This document shows positions 1 to 18,971 of a stretch of DNA of 64,000 nucleotides, one piece after another. Within the stretch, counting starts at the first letter, position 1, and every line of letters starts with the position of its first letter. Source of the stretch: Helicobacter bilis (GTDB lineage: Bacteria > Campylobacterota > Campylobacteria > Campylobacterales > Helicobacteraceae); assembly GCF_900198365.1 (NCBI RefSeq), contig NZ_FZMS01000001.1:22760-86759 (forward strand), given 5' to 3'. The notes beneath the pieces are model-generated. The model worked only from the letters and a program-made list of their open reading frames with translations, made no database searches and was not told the origin of the DNA. Both the position numbers and the translations under genes were made by a program.

Positions 1-177
1 AAATTTGGCTATTTTGATGGCGAGATTGTAGATTCTAAGCATATCACTGCAGTATCTAAACTACCAAGCAAAGACGAATTGATTGGTATGTTGTTGTCTA
101 TATGGACAGCACCTGCAAGGTATTTTGCGACAGGATTAGACAATTTAAGAAAACAAAAAGAAGAGCAAGGAGCTTAA
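1..177 (+). CDS. rplJ: 50S ribosomal protein L10, C-terminal part
   Basis: Open from the first base of the window to a TAA at 175-177; only about 58 C-terminal residues are present. The tail reads [20 protein letters not shown] and ends in a charged KEEQGA, as in L10, which anchors the L7/L12 dimers on the 50S stalk. It lies 1 nt from the L7/L12 start, the usual rplJ-rplL pairing, so the two are surely cotranscribed. The identification rests on this tail plus context; the N-terminal rRNA-binding part is outside the window. Confidence 0.88.
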   Translation, partial: KFGYFDGEIVDSKHITAVSKLPSKDELIGMLLSIWTAPARYFATGLDNLRKQKEEQGA

Positions 178-178
178 T

Positions 179-556
179 ATGGCAATTTCAAAAGAAGATG
201 TATTAGAATATATCGGTAATTTATCGGTTTTAGAGTTATCAGAGTTAGTAAAAGCGTTTGAAGAAAAATTTGGTGTAAGTGCTGCTCCAACGGTTGTAGC
301 TGGTGCAGTTGCTGGTGGCGGTGCTGGGGCTGCAGCTGAAGAAAAAATAGAATTTGATGTTGTGCTTGTTGATGCAGGCGCAAACAAAATCAATGTTATT
401 AAGGCTGTTAGAGAAATCACTGGTCTTGGCTTAAAAGAAGCTAAAGAAGCAACAGAGAAAACACCAAATACACTTAAAGAAGGCGTAAGCAAAGAAGACG
501 CTGAAAACTTTAAGAAAAAACTTGAAGAAGCAGGTGCAAAAGTAGAAGTAAAATAA
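179..556 (+). CDS. rplL: 50S ribosomal protein L7/L12
   Basis: 125 residues, the normal size. The N-terminal dimerisation helix ([19 protein letters not shown]) is followed by an Ala/Gly-rich hinge at about residues 37-57 and the C-terminal domain containing [20 protein letters not shown], the surface that binds translation factors. The preceding gene supplies the ribosome binding site (GCAAGGAG, about 10 nt upstream). The ATG follows the L10 stop by one base, suggesting translational coupling. It is followed by a strong hairpin before rpoBC. Confidence 0.98.
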   Translation: MAISKEDVLEYIGNLSVLELSELVKAFEEKFGVSAAPTVVAGAVAGGGAGAAAEEKIEFDVVLVDAGANKINVIKAVREITGLGLKEAKEATEKTPNTLKEGVSKEDAENFKKKLEEAGAKVEVK

Positions 557-583
557 CTTTTACCTAACTATTGTAAGCTTTTT

Positions 584-633
584 AAGCCTATCTTTGTGGC
601 GGAGATTCTATCCGCCTTTGGATAGGCTTTTTT
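584..633 (+). terminator. hairpin attenuator between rplL and rpoBC
   Basis: Two stacked inverted repeats: outer arms AAGCCTATC (584-592) and GATAGGCTT (621-629), inner arms GGCGGA (598-603) and TCCGCC (611-616), followed by a T run to 633. This is a canonical intrinsic terminator shape. The next gene is 117 bp further on and essential, so partial termination (attenuation) setting the ribosomal-protein to polymerase ratio is the likely role. In E. coli the rplL-rpoB gap also contains an attenuator; the parallel is functional inference. Confidence 0.85.
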
Positions 634-698
634 GCATTTTTATAATTTTATAAATATTCTCTCTATTGTATCATATCTCTGCGTATGGTGTATGGTAG

Positions 699-9401
<8,703 letters not shown>

Positions 9402-9420
9402 GTTTAATCTAAACATTTTT

Positions 9421-9430
9421 TAAGTATAAT
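9421..9430 (+). promoter_or_regulatory. candidate -10 element for rpsL-rpsG-fusA
   Basis: TAAGTATAAT lies 40 bp before the rpsL start in the 68-bp gap after rpoBC. It matches the extended, T-rich -10 style of Helicobacter sigma-80 promoters; no clear -35 is needed in this group. The three downstream genes could also be read from rpoBC, since no terminator hairpin separates them. Confidence 0.5.
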
Positions 9431-9469
9431 AGCCAAAAATTTTGTAAATTTTATTATAAGGATGGATGT

Positions 9470-9853
9470 GTGCCAACGATTAATCAGTTGATTCGCAAGG
9501 AAAGAAAAAAGGTTGTCAAAAAGACAAAGTCGCCAGCGTTAGTAGAGTGTCCTCAAAGAAGAGGTGTTTGCACAAGAGTTTATACTACTACACCAAGGAA
9601 GCCAAACTCAGCGATTAGAAAAGTAGCTAAAGTGCGACTTACAAGTAAGTTTGAAGTGATTAGTTATATACCGGGTATTGGTCATAACTTACAAGAGCAC
9701 TCTATCGTGTTAGTGCGTGGTGGTAGGGTAAAAGACTTACCGGGTGTTAAATATCATATTATTCGTGGTGCGCTTGATACTGCAGGTGTTGCAAAGCGAT
9801 CTGTTTCACGCAGTAAGTATGGTGCTAAAAAAGCAAAAGATGCTAAAAAATAA
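9470..9853 (+). CDS. rpsL: 30S ribosomal protein S12
   Basis: 127 residues beginning at a GTG ([13 protein letters not shown] follows), with an AAGGA Shine-Dalgarno 7 nt upstream. S12 sits at the decoding centre. The streptomycin-linked loops are visible as [19 protein letters not shown] and [10 protein letters not shown], both with wild-type lysines. It is followed 24 nt later by rpsG and then fusA, the conserved str operon order, here directly behind rpoBC. Confidence 0.98.
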   Translation: MPTINQLIRKERKKVVKKTKSPALVECPQRRGVCTRVYTTTPRKPNSAIRKVAKVRLTSKFEVISYIPGIGHNLQEHSIVLVRGGRVKDLPGVKYHIIRGALDTAGVAKRSVSRSKYGAKKAKDAKK

Positions 9854-10345
<492 letters not shown>

Positions 10346-10359
10346 TTTAAGGATAGTAA

Positions 10360-12438
10360 ATGGCTAGAAAAACCCCTTTAAATAAAATACGCAATATCGG
10401 TATTGCCGCACATATTGATGCTGGAAAGACAACAACTTCAGAGAGAATCTTATTCTATACAGGTGTAAGTCATAAGATTGGCGAAGTGCATGATGGTGCT
10501 GCGACAATGGACTGGATGGAGCAAGAAAAAGAGAGAGGTATCACTATTACTTCTGCGGCGACTACTTGCTTTTGGAAAGATCATCAAATTAATCTCATCG
10601 ACACTCCCGGACATGTCGATTTTACAATTGAAGTAGAGAGGTCTATGCGTGTGCTTGATGGTGCTGTTGCGGTGTTCTGTTCTGTTGGTGGTGTGCAGCC
10701 TCAAAGTGAAACCGTGTGGCGACAAGCAAATAAATATGGTGTGCCTCGTATGGTATTTGTGAATAAAATGGATAGAATCGGTGCGAATTTCTATAATGTA
10801 GAATCACAAATCAAAGAGCGACTAAAGGCTAATCCTGTGCCAATCTGCATTCCTATCGGTGCGGAAGATTCTTTCAAAGGTGTAGTTGATTTAGTATTAA
10901 TGAAAGCTATCGTGTGGAATGATGAATTTATGGGTGCAAAGTATGATATAGAAGAGATTCCAGCAGATTTAATGGATAAAGCAAATGAATATAGAGAAAA
11001 GCTTGTAGAATCTGCAGCCGAGCAAGATGAAGCTTTAATGGAAAAATATCTAGGTGGCGAAGAGCTAAGTGAAGCTGAAATTAAAAAAGGCATTAAAGTG
11101 GGTTGCCATAATATGAGCCTTATTCCTATGCTTTGTGGTTCAAGCTTTAAAAACAAAGGTGTGCAAACATTGCTTGATGCAGTCGTTGATTATCTCCCCG
11201 CACCAACTGAAGTTGCGGAAATTAAAGGTATTGAGCCAAAAACAGAAGAAGAAGTGCTTGTAGAATCTAGCGATGATGGTGAGTTTGCAGGACTTGCGTT
11301 TAAGATTATGACAGACCCATTTGTTGGACAGCTTACATTCGTGCGTGTATATCGCGGTAAGTTAGAATCTGGTAGCTATGTGTATAACTCTACAAAAGGT
11401 AAAAAGGAAAGGGTAGGGCGACTTTTAAAAATGCACTCTAATAAGAGAGAAGATATTAAAGAAGTCTATGCCGGTGAGATTTGTGCCTTTGTTGGTTTAA
11501 AAGAGACACTAACTGGAGATACGCTTTGCGATGATAAAAAGCCAGTGATTTTAGAGCGTATGGAGTTCCCAGAGCCAGTTATTCACATTGCAGTTGAGCC
11601 AAAGACAAAAGCCGATCAAGAGAAAATGGCAGTAGCACTTGGTAAGCTTGCAGAAGAAGACCCAAGCTTTAGAGTAAGCACACAGGAAGAAACAGGGCAA
11701 ACGCTTATCGGTGGTATGGGCGAGTTACACCTTGAAATCATTGTGGATAGACTAAAGCGAGAGTTTCGTGTTGAAGCAGAAGTTGGACAGCCACAAGTTG
11801 CATTTAGAGAGACTATCCGTAGCAGTGTTACACAAGAATGTAAATACGCCAAGCAGTCAGGTGGTCGTGGGCAATACGGACATGTGCATATTAAGCTAGA
11901 GCCAAAAGAAGCGGGCAGTGGTTATGAATTTGTAAATGAAATTAGCGGTGGCGTGATTCCAAAAGAATATATCCCAGCCGTTGATAAGGGTATCCAAGAA
12001 GCAATGCAAAATGGTGTGTTAGCGGGTTATCCAGTGGTAGATTGTAAAGTAACGCTTTATGATGGAAGCTACCACGAAGTAGATTCAAGCGAAATGGCAT
12101 TTAAGATTGCTGGATCTATGGCGTTTAAAGATGCTTGTCGCAAGGCAAATGCGGTATTATTAGAGCCTATGATGAAAGTGGAAGTTGAAGTGCCAGAAGA
12201 GTATATGGGCGATGTTATCGGCGATTTAAACCGCAGAAGAGGACAGATTAACTCTATGGACGATAGAATGGGATTAAAAATCGTTAATGCGTTCGTGCCA
12301 CTTGCCGAAATGTTTGGCTATTCTACCGATTTGCGTTCAGCTACACAAGGTAGAGGCACTTATACGATGGAATTTGATCATTATGGCGAAGTGCCTAGCA
12401 ATATCGCTAAAGAAATCATGGATAAACGCAGTAGCTAA
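10360..12438 (+). CDS. fusA: elongation factor G
   Basis: 692 residues, full length for bacterial EF-G, the GTPase that translocates tRNA and mRNA on the ribosome. The G domain shows [19 protein letters not shown] (P-loop, about residues 17-35), RGITITSAA (switch I), DTPGHVDF (G3) and NKMD (G4). Domain II and domain IV ([16 protein letters not shown]) follow. It is the last gene of the str operon. A 13-bp perfect hairpin lies 41 bp past its stop. Confidence 0.99.
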   Translation: MARKTPLNKIRNIGIAAHIDAGKTTTSERILFYTGVSHKIGEVHDGAATMDWMEQEKERGITITSAATTCFWKDHQINLIDTPGHVDFTIEVERSMRVLDGAVAVFCSVGGVQPQSETVWRQANKYGVPRMVFVNKMDRIGANFYNVESQIKERLKANPVPICIPIGAEDSFKGVVDLVLMKAIVWNDEFMGAKYDIEEIPADLMDKANEYREKLVESAAEQDEALMEKYLGGEELSEAEIKKGIKVGCHNMSLIPMLCGSSFKNKGVQTLLDAVVDYLPAPTEVAEIKGIEPKTEEEVLVESSDDGEFAGLAFKIMTDPFVGQLTFVRVYRGKLESGSYVYNSTKGKKERVGRLLKMHSNKREDIKEVYAGEICAFVGLKETLTGDTLCDDKKPVILERMEFPEPVIHIAVEPKTKADQEKMAVALGKLAEEDPSFRVSTQEETGQTLIGGMGELHLEIIVDRLKREFRVEAEVGQPQVAFRETIRSSVTQECKYAKQSGGRGQYGHVHIKLEPKEAGSGYEFVNEISGGVIPKEYIPAVDKGIQEAMQNGVLAGYPVVDCKVTLYDGSYHEVDSSEMAFKIAGSMAFKDACRKANAVLLEPMMKVEVEVPEEYMGDVIGDLNRRRGQINSMDDRMGLKIVNAFVPLAEMFGYSTDLRSATQGRGTYTMEFDHYGEVPSNIAKEIMDKRSS

Positions 12439-12478
12439 TCCTTTTTGCTATCCCTTTAGCCTATTTATAATTACGCTT

Positions 12479-12510
12479 ATTGAATCTAAACCCATAAGTT
12501 TAGATTCAAT
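12479..12510. terminator. perfect 13-bp inverted repeat after fusA
   Basis: Arms ATTGAATCTAAAC (479-491) and GTTTAGATTCAAT (498-510) enclose a 6-nt loop. It is placed where the operon should end, but no uninterrupted T run follows, so termination would be weak or factor-assisted. Each arm contains GAATCT/AGATTC, the core of a heptamer that is very common in this window, so the hairpin may be two opposed copies of that motif. Confidence 0.5.
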
Positions 12511-12687
12511 CTCAAAACTTCAAAATTACTATATTGTTTTAACTTTCCCATAATTGTTTTTTTGTTGCGTATAATGTGCAATTTAATGGTGAGAATTTAG
12601 CTACAATTAAACCTTATTGCATAAGCGATAATCTACAATTAAAGGTTTTCAAGTTGAAAATTTATCAATAGAATCACATAAAAACCC

Positions 12688-12716
12688 TTGACAAATCGTT
12701 TTTTTTGTATTATACG
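12688..12716 (+). promoter_or_regulatory. candidate promoter for the 49-aa peptide gene
   Basis: TTGACA at 12688-12693 is a perfect -35 hexamer. TATACG at 12711-12716 lies 17 bp downstream, and an overlapping TATTAT at 12708-12713 is an alternative -10. The peptide start codon is about 42 bp beyond. A second TATAAT at 12570-12575 in the same gap has no recognised gene of its own. Confidence 0.55.
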
Positions 12717-12757
12717 CACATAGCATTATATGCTAAATTTTTATGAAAGGATTTGTT

Positions 12758-12907
12758 ATGAGTGATAAAAAAATAAGCCCTCAAGATAATTCTGCAAATC
12801 AGCAGAATGCAAACAAGGGAACACCGGGTGTAAATAAGCAATTTGCACAAGCTCAAGGCAATAGAGGGAAGCAAATGAATCCCAACCAAAATCAGACTAA
12901 GAAATAG
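12758..12907 (+). CDS. small hydrophilic Asn/Gln-rich protein
   Basis: 49 residues starting at an ATG 6 nt after AAAGGA and preceded by a good promoter match. The product has no hydrophobic segment. It is rich in Asn, Gln, Lys and Gly, with GTPGVNKQFAQAQGNRGKQM in the middle and a NPNQNQTKK end, so it is probably soluble and disordered. I recognise no function. The clean Shine-Dalgarno, the TTGACA promoter and the monocistronic setting between fusA and a tRNA argue that it is expressed; length and low complexity keep confidence moderate. Confidence 0.65.
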   Translation: MSDKKISPQDNSANQQNANKGTPGVNKQFAQAQGNRGKQMNPNQNQTKK

Positions 12908-13336
12908 TCTAAAATAAATTCATGTTGCTAAATTGCAGTATTAGGTTAGCATTATTGCTAAATGCCTGTATTGCAAACAATATGGATTTTCCGTGTTTCT
13001 TACCTTATTCTTTTTGAATAATATTTTTGCTTATATATTTAGGGATATTGTCAAATTAAGGTATAAAGGCGGTTTTGATATTTTCCAAATGACACTTATA
13101 TTTATCGTTATGCTATGGAATCTTTAGATACACTTCAAAATCATTCAGTTAGTTTCTTTCATGATTTATTATACAGACAATCATTTTAATCTTATTTTTT
13201 AGTTTTTCAAAAGATTAATATCCTATAAATTTAAAGATTTTTCATATATTATTATGAAAATCTATTTCAGAAATTGAATATACGCTGATAATTGTTAAAT
13301 GAACCTTAATTATAAAATAAAGTAGATTCTAAAGAA
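12908..13336. other. gene-free gap
   Basis: About 430 bp of very AT-rich sequence between the small peptide gene and tRNA-Glu. Both strands are closed by frequent stops, and I see no convincing reading frame, RNA fold or repeat. The 3-prime part (from about 13290) would hold the region downstream of the tRNA, which is read leftwards. Confidence 0.6.
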
Positions 13337-13412
13337 TGGCGACCCTTGAAGGATTTGAACCTTCGTTACCGCCGTGAAAGGGCGGTATCCTTGGCCTCTA
13401 GATGAAAGGGTC
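13337..13412 (-). tRNA. tRNA-Glu (anticodon UUC)
   Basis: 76 nt including an encoded CCA. Acceptor arms GACCCTT and AAGGGTC pair perfectly. The anticodon stem CCGCC/GGCGG encloses loop CTTTCAC with UUC at 13378-13376. The T arm contains GGTTCAAATCC. It stands alone, with no neighbouring tRNA genes. Confidence 0.97.
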
Positions 13413-13977
13413 ATAAAAAAAGTAAAAAGAATCGATATTGTAGCAAAATCTAATTAATACAAAAAGATAAGGTCTTATGAAATAAATATTGTGAAAGATT
13501 TTATTGACGAAGTTTCGGAGTTAAGAATCTGCAACAAAAGTTGCAGATACAAAACAAGAAAAGACATAAAGTCTTGCCTTTGCATAAACAAAAAGTATTC
13601 CAAAAAACAATATAGAGTTGAAATTTGGTATAAAAATGCATCTATCAAAATTTTAGCACTTAAACAAGCATTCAAAACATAGGTAAGGGTAGAATAAATA
13701 AAAAGCAGGGTTGTTGGATAGAATAACTATGCGAGAACTAGATTACAATATGAAAATTTGTCATGTTGAGTAAAAGCAAATATCTCACGCAGAATCTAGA
13801 GACTTGTTTTTTTGAGACGAGGTTGAAAAAATATTTTTTTGTATTAGATACTTCGCTTTGATCAACATAGCAATTATTGGAGTCTATTTTTTTTGCCGAA
13901 CATTGATGAACACAAGCAAATGCGATCCGCGTTCATGGCTTAGTTTCTAGCTTAAGTAATATGTTTGAGAGTAATCA
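13413..13977. other. gap upstream of tRNA-Glu with a short hairpin
   Basis: About 565 bp. It should contain the tRNA promoter near its left edge. A perfect 9-bp hairpin, ATCTGCAAC/GTTGCAGAT with an AAAA loop, lies at 13527-13548. A 63-codon frame on the plus strand (13491-13682, GTG start, Lys/Ile-rich) runs through it, but it lacks a Shine-Dalgarno and family signature, so I do not call it a gene. Confidence 0.5.
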
Positions 13978-14622
13978 TCACCACAACCTTATAAGTTTAG
14001 CATGATGTAGCATTGTAGGCACGCTTGCATGATGGGCTGGTGGGGTTATGCCTGTGTTTATATCTGCATAAACGATTTCTTGTTTTGCACCACCGATTAT
14101 AGCGGCGATATTTGCACGATTGTAGTGTTCGAAATGATTAGCGATATAGATATTTTCCCAAGATTCTATATGTTTTGGACGATGAGTGATATGAAAATGC
14201 CCTACACAATCAAGTGTTATAAGATTTTTTAAATAAATCGCATTAGAATCTAAACAGCAACGCAAGATATTTTTCGCACCCCAGCTATGTGCTATCACAG
14301 AGATATTGTATCCTGCCCCACTTAACTTTGGTAGAAAATCAAGCAAAAAAGCATAGCAATTAAAACTCATATAAAGCATACCATATTGCTTCTCTTTTTT
14401 TCTTTGTGAAAACAAGCTCTCACAAAATGCCCTCCATACCACTTTATAATAAGTATCACAGAATCCACCGATAAAAATGAGTAGCTCTTTTGTATCAGTC
14501 TCTAAAATATGCTTGATAGATTCTATATCATCACCCGTGATATTCCCGCTATATGTATCATAAGACATAGTTGTATATCGTGTGAGAGAGTGTGGCATGA
14601 TAACAAGCGGTGTTTTAAGCAT
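13978..14622 (-). CDS. putative alpha/beta-hydrolase-fold protein
   Basis: 214 residues. IGGFCDTYYKVVW resembles the first strand and oxyanion loop of alpha/beta hydrolases. VIAHSWGAKN carries a nucleophile elbow (H-S-W-G) with the candidate serine at residue 113. A DCVGHFH segment and several late histidines (HHASVP, LHHAK) could supply the triad. No signal peptide is seen, so it is probably cytoplasmic. The ATG follows AGGGAA, and the gene starts 8 nt after the secreted protein upstream, suggesting a glmM-hyp-hydrolase transcript. Substrate unknown; a lipase- or thioesterase-like activity is only inferred from the elbow. Confidence 0.55.
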   Translation of the reverse strand: MLKTPLVIMPHSLTRYTTMSYDTYSGNITGDDIESIKHILETDTKELLIFIGGFCDTYYKVVWRAFCESLFSQRKKEKQYGMLYMSFNCYAFLLDFLPKLSGAGYNISVIAHSWGAKNILRCCLDSNAIYLKNLITLDCVGHFHITHRPKHIESWENIYIANHFEHYNRANIAAIIGGAKQEIVYADINTGITPPAHHASVPTMLHHAKLIRLW

Positions 14623-14630
14623 AAGATTCC

Positions 14631-15065
14631 CTAATAATTGATGATAGAATGCAATCCATCATCAATTACAATAGATTTGCCACTTTTATAGATATGCAGA
14701 CTGCCTACAAGATTCTCTCTTTCATAAAAGCCAATCTCTAGTCTATCTTTAGTTTTCCAAGCGTATTTTATAGTGGTTTGTTCGTCTATATATTCATAGT
14801 TTTCATTTGGTAAAGTTTGCGGTAAATACTCCATTTTTGTAAGCTCTAGCCATGTAGCATAAGCACTCTCAATCTCACCAGATTCTATAATATAGCGATT
14901 AAAATCAATGTCGCTAATATTACATATATAGATACAAATACCGCCTTTGCATTGTTCCTTAAAACAGGCTAAGTTAGTAGAATCTGTTGCAAGTTTATTG
15001 TCTTTTGTAACAGCTAGTGCAATAGAAAAAAGTGTAAAAAATAGAAATACTAAAAGCCTAGACAT
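14631..15065 (-). CDS. secreted or periplasmic protein of unknown function
   Basis: 144 residues from the ATG at 15065, chosen because AGGAAG lies 5 nt upstream and the product then begins with a clean signal peptide (MSRLLVFLFFTLFSIALA). An earlier ATG at 15095 would overlap the end of glmM. Four cysteines in CFKEQCKGGICIYIC suggest disulfides in the periplasm. The rest is a compact, mixed alpha/beta-looking domain with no family I recognise. It sits between glmM and the putative hydrolase on one strand. Confidence 0.6.
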   Translation of the reverse strand: MSRLLVFLFFTLFSIALAVTKDNKLATDSTNLACFKEQCKGGICIYICNISDIDFNRYIIESGEIESAYATWLELTKMEYLPQTLPNENYEYIDEQTTIKYAWKTKDRLEIGFYERENLVGSLHIYKSGKSIVIDDGLHSIINY

Positions 15066-15088
15066 TATACTTCCTTTTTTAACATGCT

Positions 15089-16423
15089 TTAGCATAGAGT
15101 TTTTAAAAAAAGTTCTTGCAACTTAGCATTATAAGATTCAAGTTTTGCTTCATCATTGCCCTCAAGTAGAATGCGGATTTTATTCTCCGTGCCAGAGTAG
15201 CGGACTAAATGGCGGATTTTATGAGATTCTATATCTTTTAGAAGATCTTGTAGCCCTTGTATAGAATCTAGGGGCAACTTTTGCTTTATTTGAAGATTAC
15301 TTTGCTTTTGTGGTGCAAGAGAAAAGGGATTTAATGTGTCTTTGCTTGTCTTATTGCTCTCTAACACAAGAGCTGCTACTTGCAGAGCAGAGACTAAGCC
15401 ATCGCCTGTTTTTGCAAAATCTGAGAAGATAATATGTCCGCTTTGTTCCCCACCAAAGTTAAAGCCACTTTTAAGCATTGCTTGTAATACATATTTATCG
15501 CCGACATTGCATCGCTCTAGCTTAATATCATGCACTCTTAAGAAAGTCTCTAGCGCGATATTACTCATAAGTGTCGCTACTATGCCATTATTATGTAGCA
15601 ATTTTTTCTTTTTTTGATAGAGGGCTAATGCCCCAATAAGTTTATCTCCATCGACTAAATTACCTTCATTATCAATCACTATCAATCTATCCGCATCACC
15701 ATCAAGCCCAAAGCCAATATCCGCACGAAGCCTTTTTACCTCATCGGCTAATACATTTGGGTGCATTGCCCCGCAGTTTTCATTAATATTTGATCCATTT
15801 GGAGAATCACTTAGCACAATCACATCAGCACCAAGCTCTTCAAATACACTCGGGGCGACTTTATATGCCGCACCATTCGCACAATCAAGCACGATTCTTA
15901 TCCCTTGCAAAGTCAAATGCTTAGGAAAAGAGTTTTTAATATGCACGATATAGCGACCGATTACATCATCAATCCTTTTACTTGCACCAATCTCTGTGCC
16001 GATTTTATAATGTCTCTCTAAATCCTTGCTATGATATAAAGATTCTATCTCTTGCTCTTTTGTCTCATCGAGTTTAAAGCCGTATTTATCAAAGAATTTA
16101 ATGCCATTATCAAAGTAGGGATTATGACTAGCACTAATCATAATGCCTGCATCACAACGCATATCTTCAGTCAAAAACGCAATAGCAGGTGTCGGCATAG
16201 GACCTACTTGTATCACATCCATACCAACGGCAGTCAGTCCAGATACAAGCGCATTTTCAACCATATAGCCACTTCGTCTTGTATCTTTGCCAACAAGGAT
16301 TCTATTCCCAATAGAATCTCTTTGGAAATACAATCCAGCAGCAATGCCAAGCCGCAACGCAACCATAGCGGTAATATCCACACCAGCCTTACCCCTCACG
16401 CCATCTGTGCCAAAAATCTTCAT
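15089..16423 (-). CDS. glmM: phosphoglucosamine mutase
   Basis: 444 residues, normal for GlmM, which converts glucosamine-6-phosphate to glucosamine-1-phosphate on the way to UDP-GlcNAc for peptidoglycan and lipopolysaccharide. Seen are the N-terminal [14 protein letters not shown], the phosphoserine loop ISASHNP with Ser99, the metal loop GLDGDADR and the C-terminal phosphate-binding [10 protein letters not shown]. It is divergent from rpsT across a 107-bp gap that must hold both promoters. The same glmM/rpsT divergence is known in Helicobacter pylori. Confidence 0.97.
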   Translation of the reverse strand: MKIFGTDGVRGKAGVDITAMVALRLGIAAGLYFQRDSIGNRILVGKDTRRSGYMVENALVSGLTAVGMDVIQVGPMPTPAIAFLTEDMRCDAGIMISASHNPYFDNGIKFFDKYGFKLDETKEQEIESLYHSKDLERHYKIGTEIGASKRIDDVIGRYIVHIKNSFPKHLTLQGIRIVLDCANGAAYKVAPSVFEELGADVIVLSDSPNGSNINENCGAMHPNVLADEVKRLRADIGFGLDGDADRLIVIDNEGNLVDGDKLIGALALYQKKKKLLHNNGIVATLMSNIALETFLRVHDIKLERCNVGDKYVLQAMLKSGFNFGGEQSGHIIFSDFAKTGDGLVSALQVAALVLESNKTSKDTLNPFSLAPQKQSNLQIKQKLPLDSIQGLQDLLKDIESHKIRHLVRYSGTENKIRILLEGNDEAKLESYNAKLQELFLKTLC

Positions 16424-16480
16424 ATACTTCTTTCCTTAATGCAATAAATCATAAAATTTTAACATACTTTAAAGATTTTA

Positions 16481-16489
16481 TGTTAAAAT
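16481..16489 (+). promoter_or_regulatory. candidate -10 element of rpsT
   Basis: TGTTAAAAT, with TAAAAT at 16484-16489, lies about 42 bp before the rpsT start in the glmM/rpsT divergent gap and is followed by a short leader. Typical AT-rich Helicobacter -10; assigned by position only. Confidence 0.4.
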
Positions 16490-16530
16490 TAAGGCTTTTA
16501 ATTTTTGTTATTTTATTGAAAAGGAAAAAC

Positions 16531-16803
16531 ATGGCAAATCATAAGTCAGCAGAAAAACGCATTCGTCAAACAGAGAAAAGGACAGAACGCAATAGATATT
16601 ATCGCACACGACTTAAAAACATCACAAAAGCAGTGCGTGAAGCAGTAGTAAGCAAAGACCTTGACAAAGCAAATGAAGCTTTCAAAATCGCAAACAAAGA
16701 GATCCACAAGTTTGTAAGCAAGGGAATCTTAAAGAAAAACACAGCTGCACGAAAAGTAAGTCGACTAAATAGTGCAGTAAAAAAGCTTGGCCAAGCAGCA
16801 TAA
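16531..16803 (+). CDS. rpsT: 30S ribosomal protein S20
   Basis: 90 residues starting [20 protein letters not shown], the S20 N-terminus, a small helical protein binding the 5-prime domain of 16S rRNA. The reading frame is open further upstream, but AAGGAAA sits about 6 nt before this ATG and the family begins here. Lys/Arg-rich throughout and ending KLGQAA. In H. pylori prfA follows rpsT; here a methyltransferase gene takes that place. Confidence 0.97.
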   Translation: MANHKSAEKRIRQTEKRTERNRYYRTRLKNITKAVREAVVSKDLDKANEAFKIANKEIHKFVSKGILKKNTAARKVSRLNSAVKKLGQAA

Positions 16804-16828
16804 CGCGTACTTATTAGGGGAAAAGAAT

Positions 16829-17730
16829 ATGAATAACAAAATGAGTAGTGTCGAGATGATGGCAACCTATGATGCAGAGTGGTATAGCGATCAAGGAAAT
16901 GAGAGTTACAAATCTGCAAAAGCAACACTTGATTGTATTGCAGAATTATTGCCGAACTTAAGCGATGGTGTAACGAGTGTCATTGATGTTGGTTGTGGTG
17001 TTGGCACATGGCTTAGGGCATGGCAGGAAAAATATGGCAATATTAGCATTTGTGGTATTGATGGCAATAGTGTGGAGAGCGAACGCTTTTTCATTCCATA
17101 CAATTTTTTTCATAGGATAGATTTGACTGCAGATTCTAATGTGATAGTAAGCGAGGTTTTAGAGCATTGTAAAAATGCAGATATTAAAACTAATACGCAA
17201 AATACAAATGACACAAATAGCGATACGCTTGATGAGGCAATGGGGGGGGGGGCAAACCCTTTAGTATCGCACAATCCTTAGAGGTTGCCGAGCATTTATA
17301 CGCAGAATATGCAGAAAATTTTGTTCGTACTCTAACTTCCCTATCTGATATTATTCTTTTTTCCGCAGCAATTCCCCATCAAGGTGGCACACATCATGTC
17401 AATGAGCAACCACCAGCCTATTGGGCAGACATTTTTAAAAAATATGACTATGTATGTTTCGATATTGTGCGTCCAAAGGTGTGGGAAAATACAAAAATTG
17501 CACATTGGTATAGACAGAACATAATGTTGTATGTTCATAAGGGTAAAGCAGAAATCTTTGAGGCATTAGGCTATAAAATCACGCCAAAGCCGATGCACTT
17601 GGTCCATCCTTTCATTTATGGATACATGAGCGATTGTCAGCTAGAGATCGAGAGATTAAATAAGAAGTTAAATAAAACATTTTTTAGACGATTAAATAGG
17701 TTGTCTAAAAAACTAAGAGGAAAATTATAA
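16829..17730 (+). CDS. SAM-dependent methyltransferase, phase-variable, currently out of frame
   Basis: Two reading frames make one gene interrupted at a G11 tract. The first half starts at 16829 (AGGGGA upstream) and holds a class I SAM-binding motif VIDVGCGVGTWL (residues 51-62) and GIDGNS. With 11 Gs it terminates at 17281. The second half resumes one frame over with SLEVAEHLYAEYAENFVRTL, GGTHHVNEQPPAYW and a basic C-terminus. With 12 or 9 Gs a 299-300-residue protein would be made, reading KPFSIAQSLEVAEH across the join. That fits small-molecule or sugar methyltransferases of surface glycans; the substrate is unknown. As sequenced the gene is OFF. Confidence 0.85.
17242..17252 (+). repeat. 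G11 homopolymer in the methyltransferase gene
   Basis: Eleven consecutive Gs within the coding region. Slipped-strand changes of +1 or -2 restore the downstream frame. This is the standard phase-variation arrangement of Helicobacter and Campylobacter. Confidence 0.95.
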
Positions 17731-17957
17731 TCTAACATTTATGTAGAAGGTAAGTTATATAATGTTATTTTGCAATAGGTAATCTATGTAATATGGCTAT
17801 ATAGTTGTCATGACACCATATTGAAAATTAAGCCACAAGAAAATCTCACCATCAAATACATGCTATGTAGTAACTCATAAAGACTTAGATGAAACTTGTT
17901 TTATAAGTTATATAGAATTCTAGGGGTGATAAAGCACAACAAATCTTATCTTAGACT

Positions 17958-18962
17958 TTATTCACTATCCACAAGCACACTCATGCCTACGCGTAAGCCT
18001 TCTACTTTTTGTGTTGGGCGGGCTTCTATCTCAAAAGTTTTCATATCATAGTTTTGTGTGCTAGCTGTTGCTTTCCATGTGGCAAAATCGCCCATTGCAG
18101 CGATATAGGTAACGCGAAATTCCACTTCTTTATTTAATGCGGGTATAAAACCCTTAAAGGTATTCCCTTTCTGGAATCTTTGCAAATGATTCTCATCGAC
18201 ACTTAAACGCAACCAAGAATCATTTAAATCAAGCAGCATAACAACAGGAAAACCACTCGGGGCTAACTCTCCACTATGCACTAAAATATTACTCACTTCA
18301 CCATCTGCTGGTGCAAACGCCTCAATGTCTTTTACATAGGCTTCTACCTCTTGGACCTGCCCTAATGCTGCTTTTTCTTTCTCTAGGGCTGCCTTTTTTG
18401 CTTCATCTCTTGTGCCACTTAAGGCAAGTTTATATTGTTGATATGTTGTGCTTTCATTATATTTTGCACTTTGATAGGCTGCAAATGCTTCATCTCGCCT
18501 TTGCAAACTCATCACACCTTCATTGTATAGCTGCTGGATTCTCTTATAGGTTTTTTCTGCTAGTTTTGCTTGCGCACTTGCTGCTTGCCATACATCTTTT
18601 GCGGATTCTATGGTTTCATTACGCGTTCCACTATGCACTTCTTCATTTAATGCCTTTGCTGCTTCATATCCTGCTTGGGCTTGTGTGAGTTTTGCTTCTA
18701 ATTCTGGGCTTTTAATCGTAAAGACTACATCACCTTTTTTTACTACATCGCCTTTATGCACTAAAATCTCATCAATGCGTCCTGCAAGTTTTGAGCTAAC
18801 ACTATATTCTTTTGCACTTATTTGCCCTTGAAAGATCTGCTTTTTAGGAAGATAAGCACGATAAAATGTGCCAACAAGCCATATTATAATGAGTGCAAAC
18901 GCAACGACAATAAACACAACAGAAGCTAACTTTTTCTTATCTTTTAGAATCTCTTGTAGCAT
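17958..18962 (-). CDS. HlyD-family membrane fusion protein
   Basis: 334 residues. One N-terminal membrane anchor (about residues 12-32, VVFIVVAFALIIIWLVGTF) is followed by a biotinyl-lipoyl-like half (SKLAGRIDEILVHKGDVVKK), a long Ala/Lys/Glu coiled-coil hairpin (about residues 80-205), the second lipoyl half (FAPADGEVSNILVHSGELAP) and a beta-barrel domain. Such adaptors bridge an inner-membrane pump and a TolC-type channel. It starts 9 nt after the TolC-like gene and shares its operon. No permease or ATPase gene follows, so its pump is encoded elsewhere or lost. Confidence 0.9.
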   Translation of the reverse strand: MLQEILKDKKKLASVVFIVVAFALIIIWLVGTFYRAYLPKKQIFQGQISAKEYSVSSKLAGRIDEILVHKGDVVKKGDVVFTIKSPELEAKLTQAQAGYEAAKALNEEVHSGTRNETIESAKDVWQAASAQAKLAEKTYKRIQQLYNEGVMSLQRRDEAFAAYQSAKYNESTTYQQYKLALSGTRDEAKKAALEKEKAALGQVQEVEAYVKDIEAFAPADGEVSNILVHSGELAPSGFPVVMLLDLNDSWLRLSVDENHLQRFQKGNTFKGFIPALNKEVEFRVTYIAAMGDFATWKATASTQNYDMKTFEIEARPTQKVEGLRVGMSVLVDSE

Positions 18963-18971
18963 ATTTTCTCC

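Noticed and set aside
13491..13682. 63-codon plus-strand frame after tRNA-Glu
   Set aside because: No Shine-Dalgarno, GTG start, composition typical of random AT-rich DNA and a hairpin inside it; a similar frame exists on the other strand.
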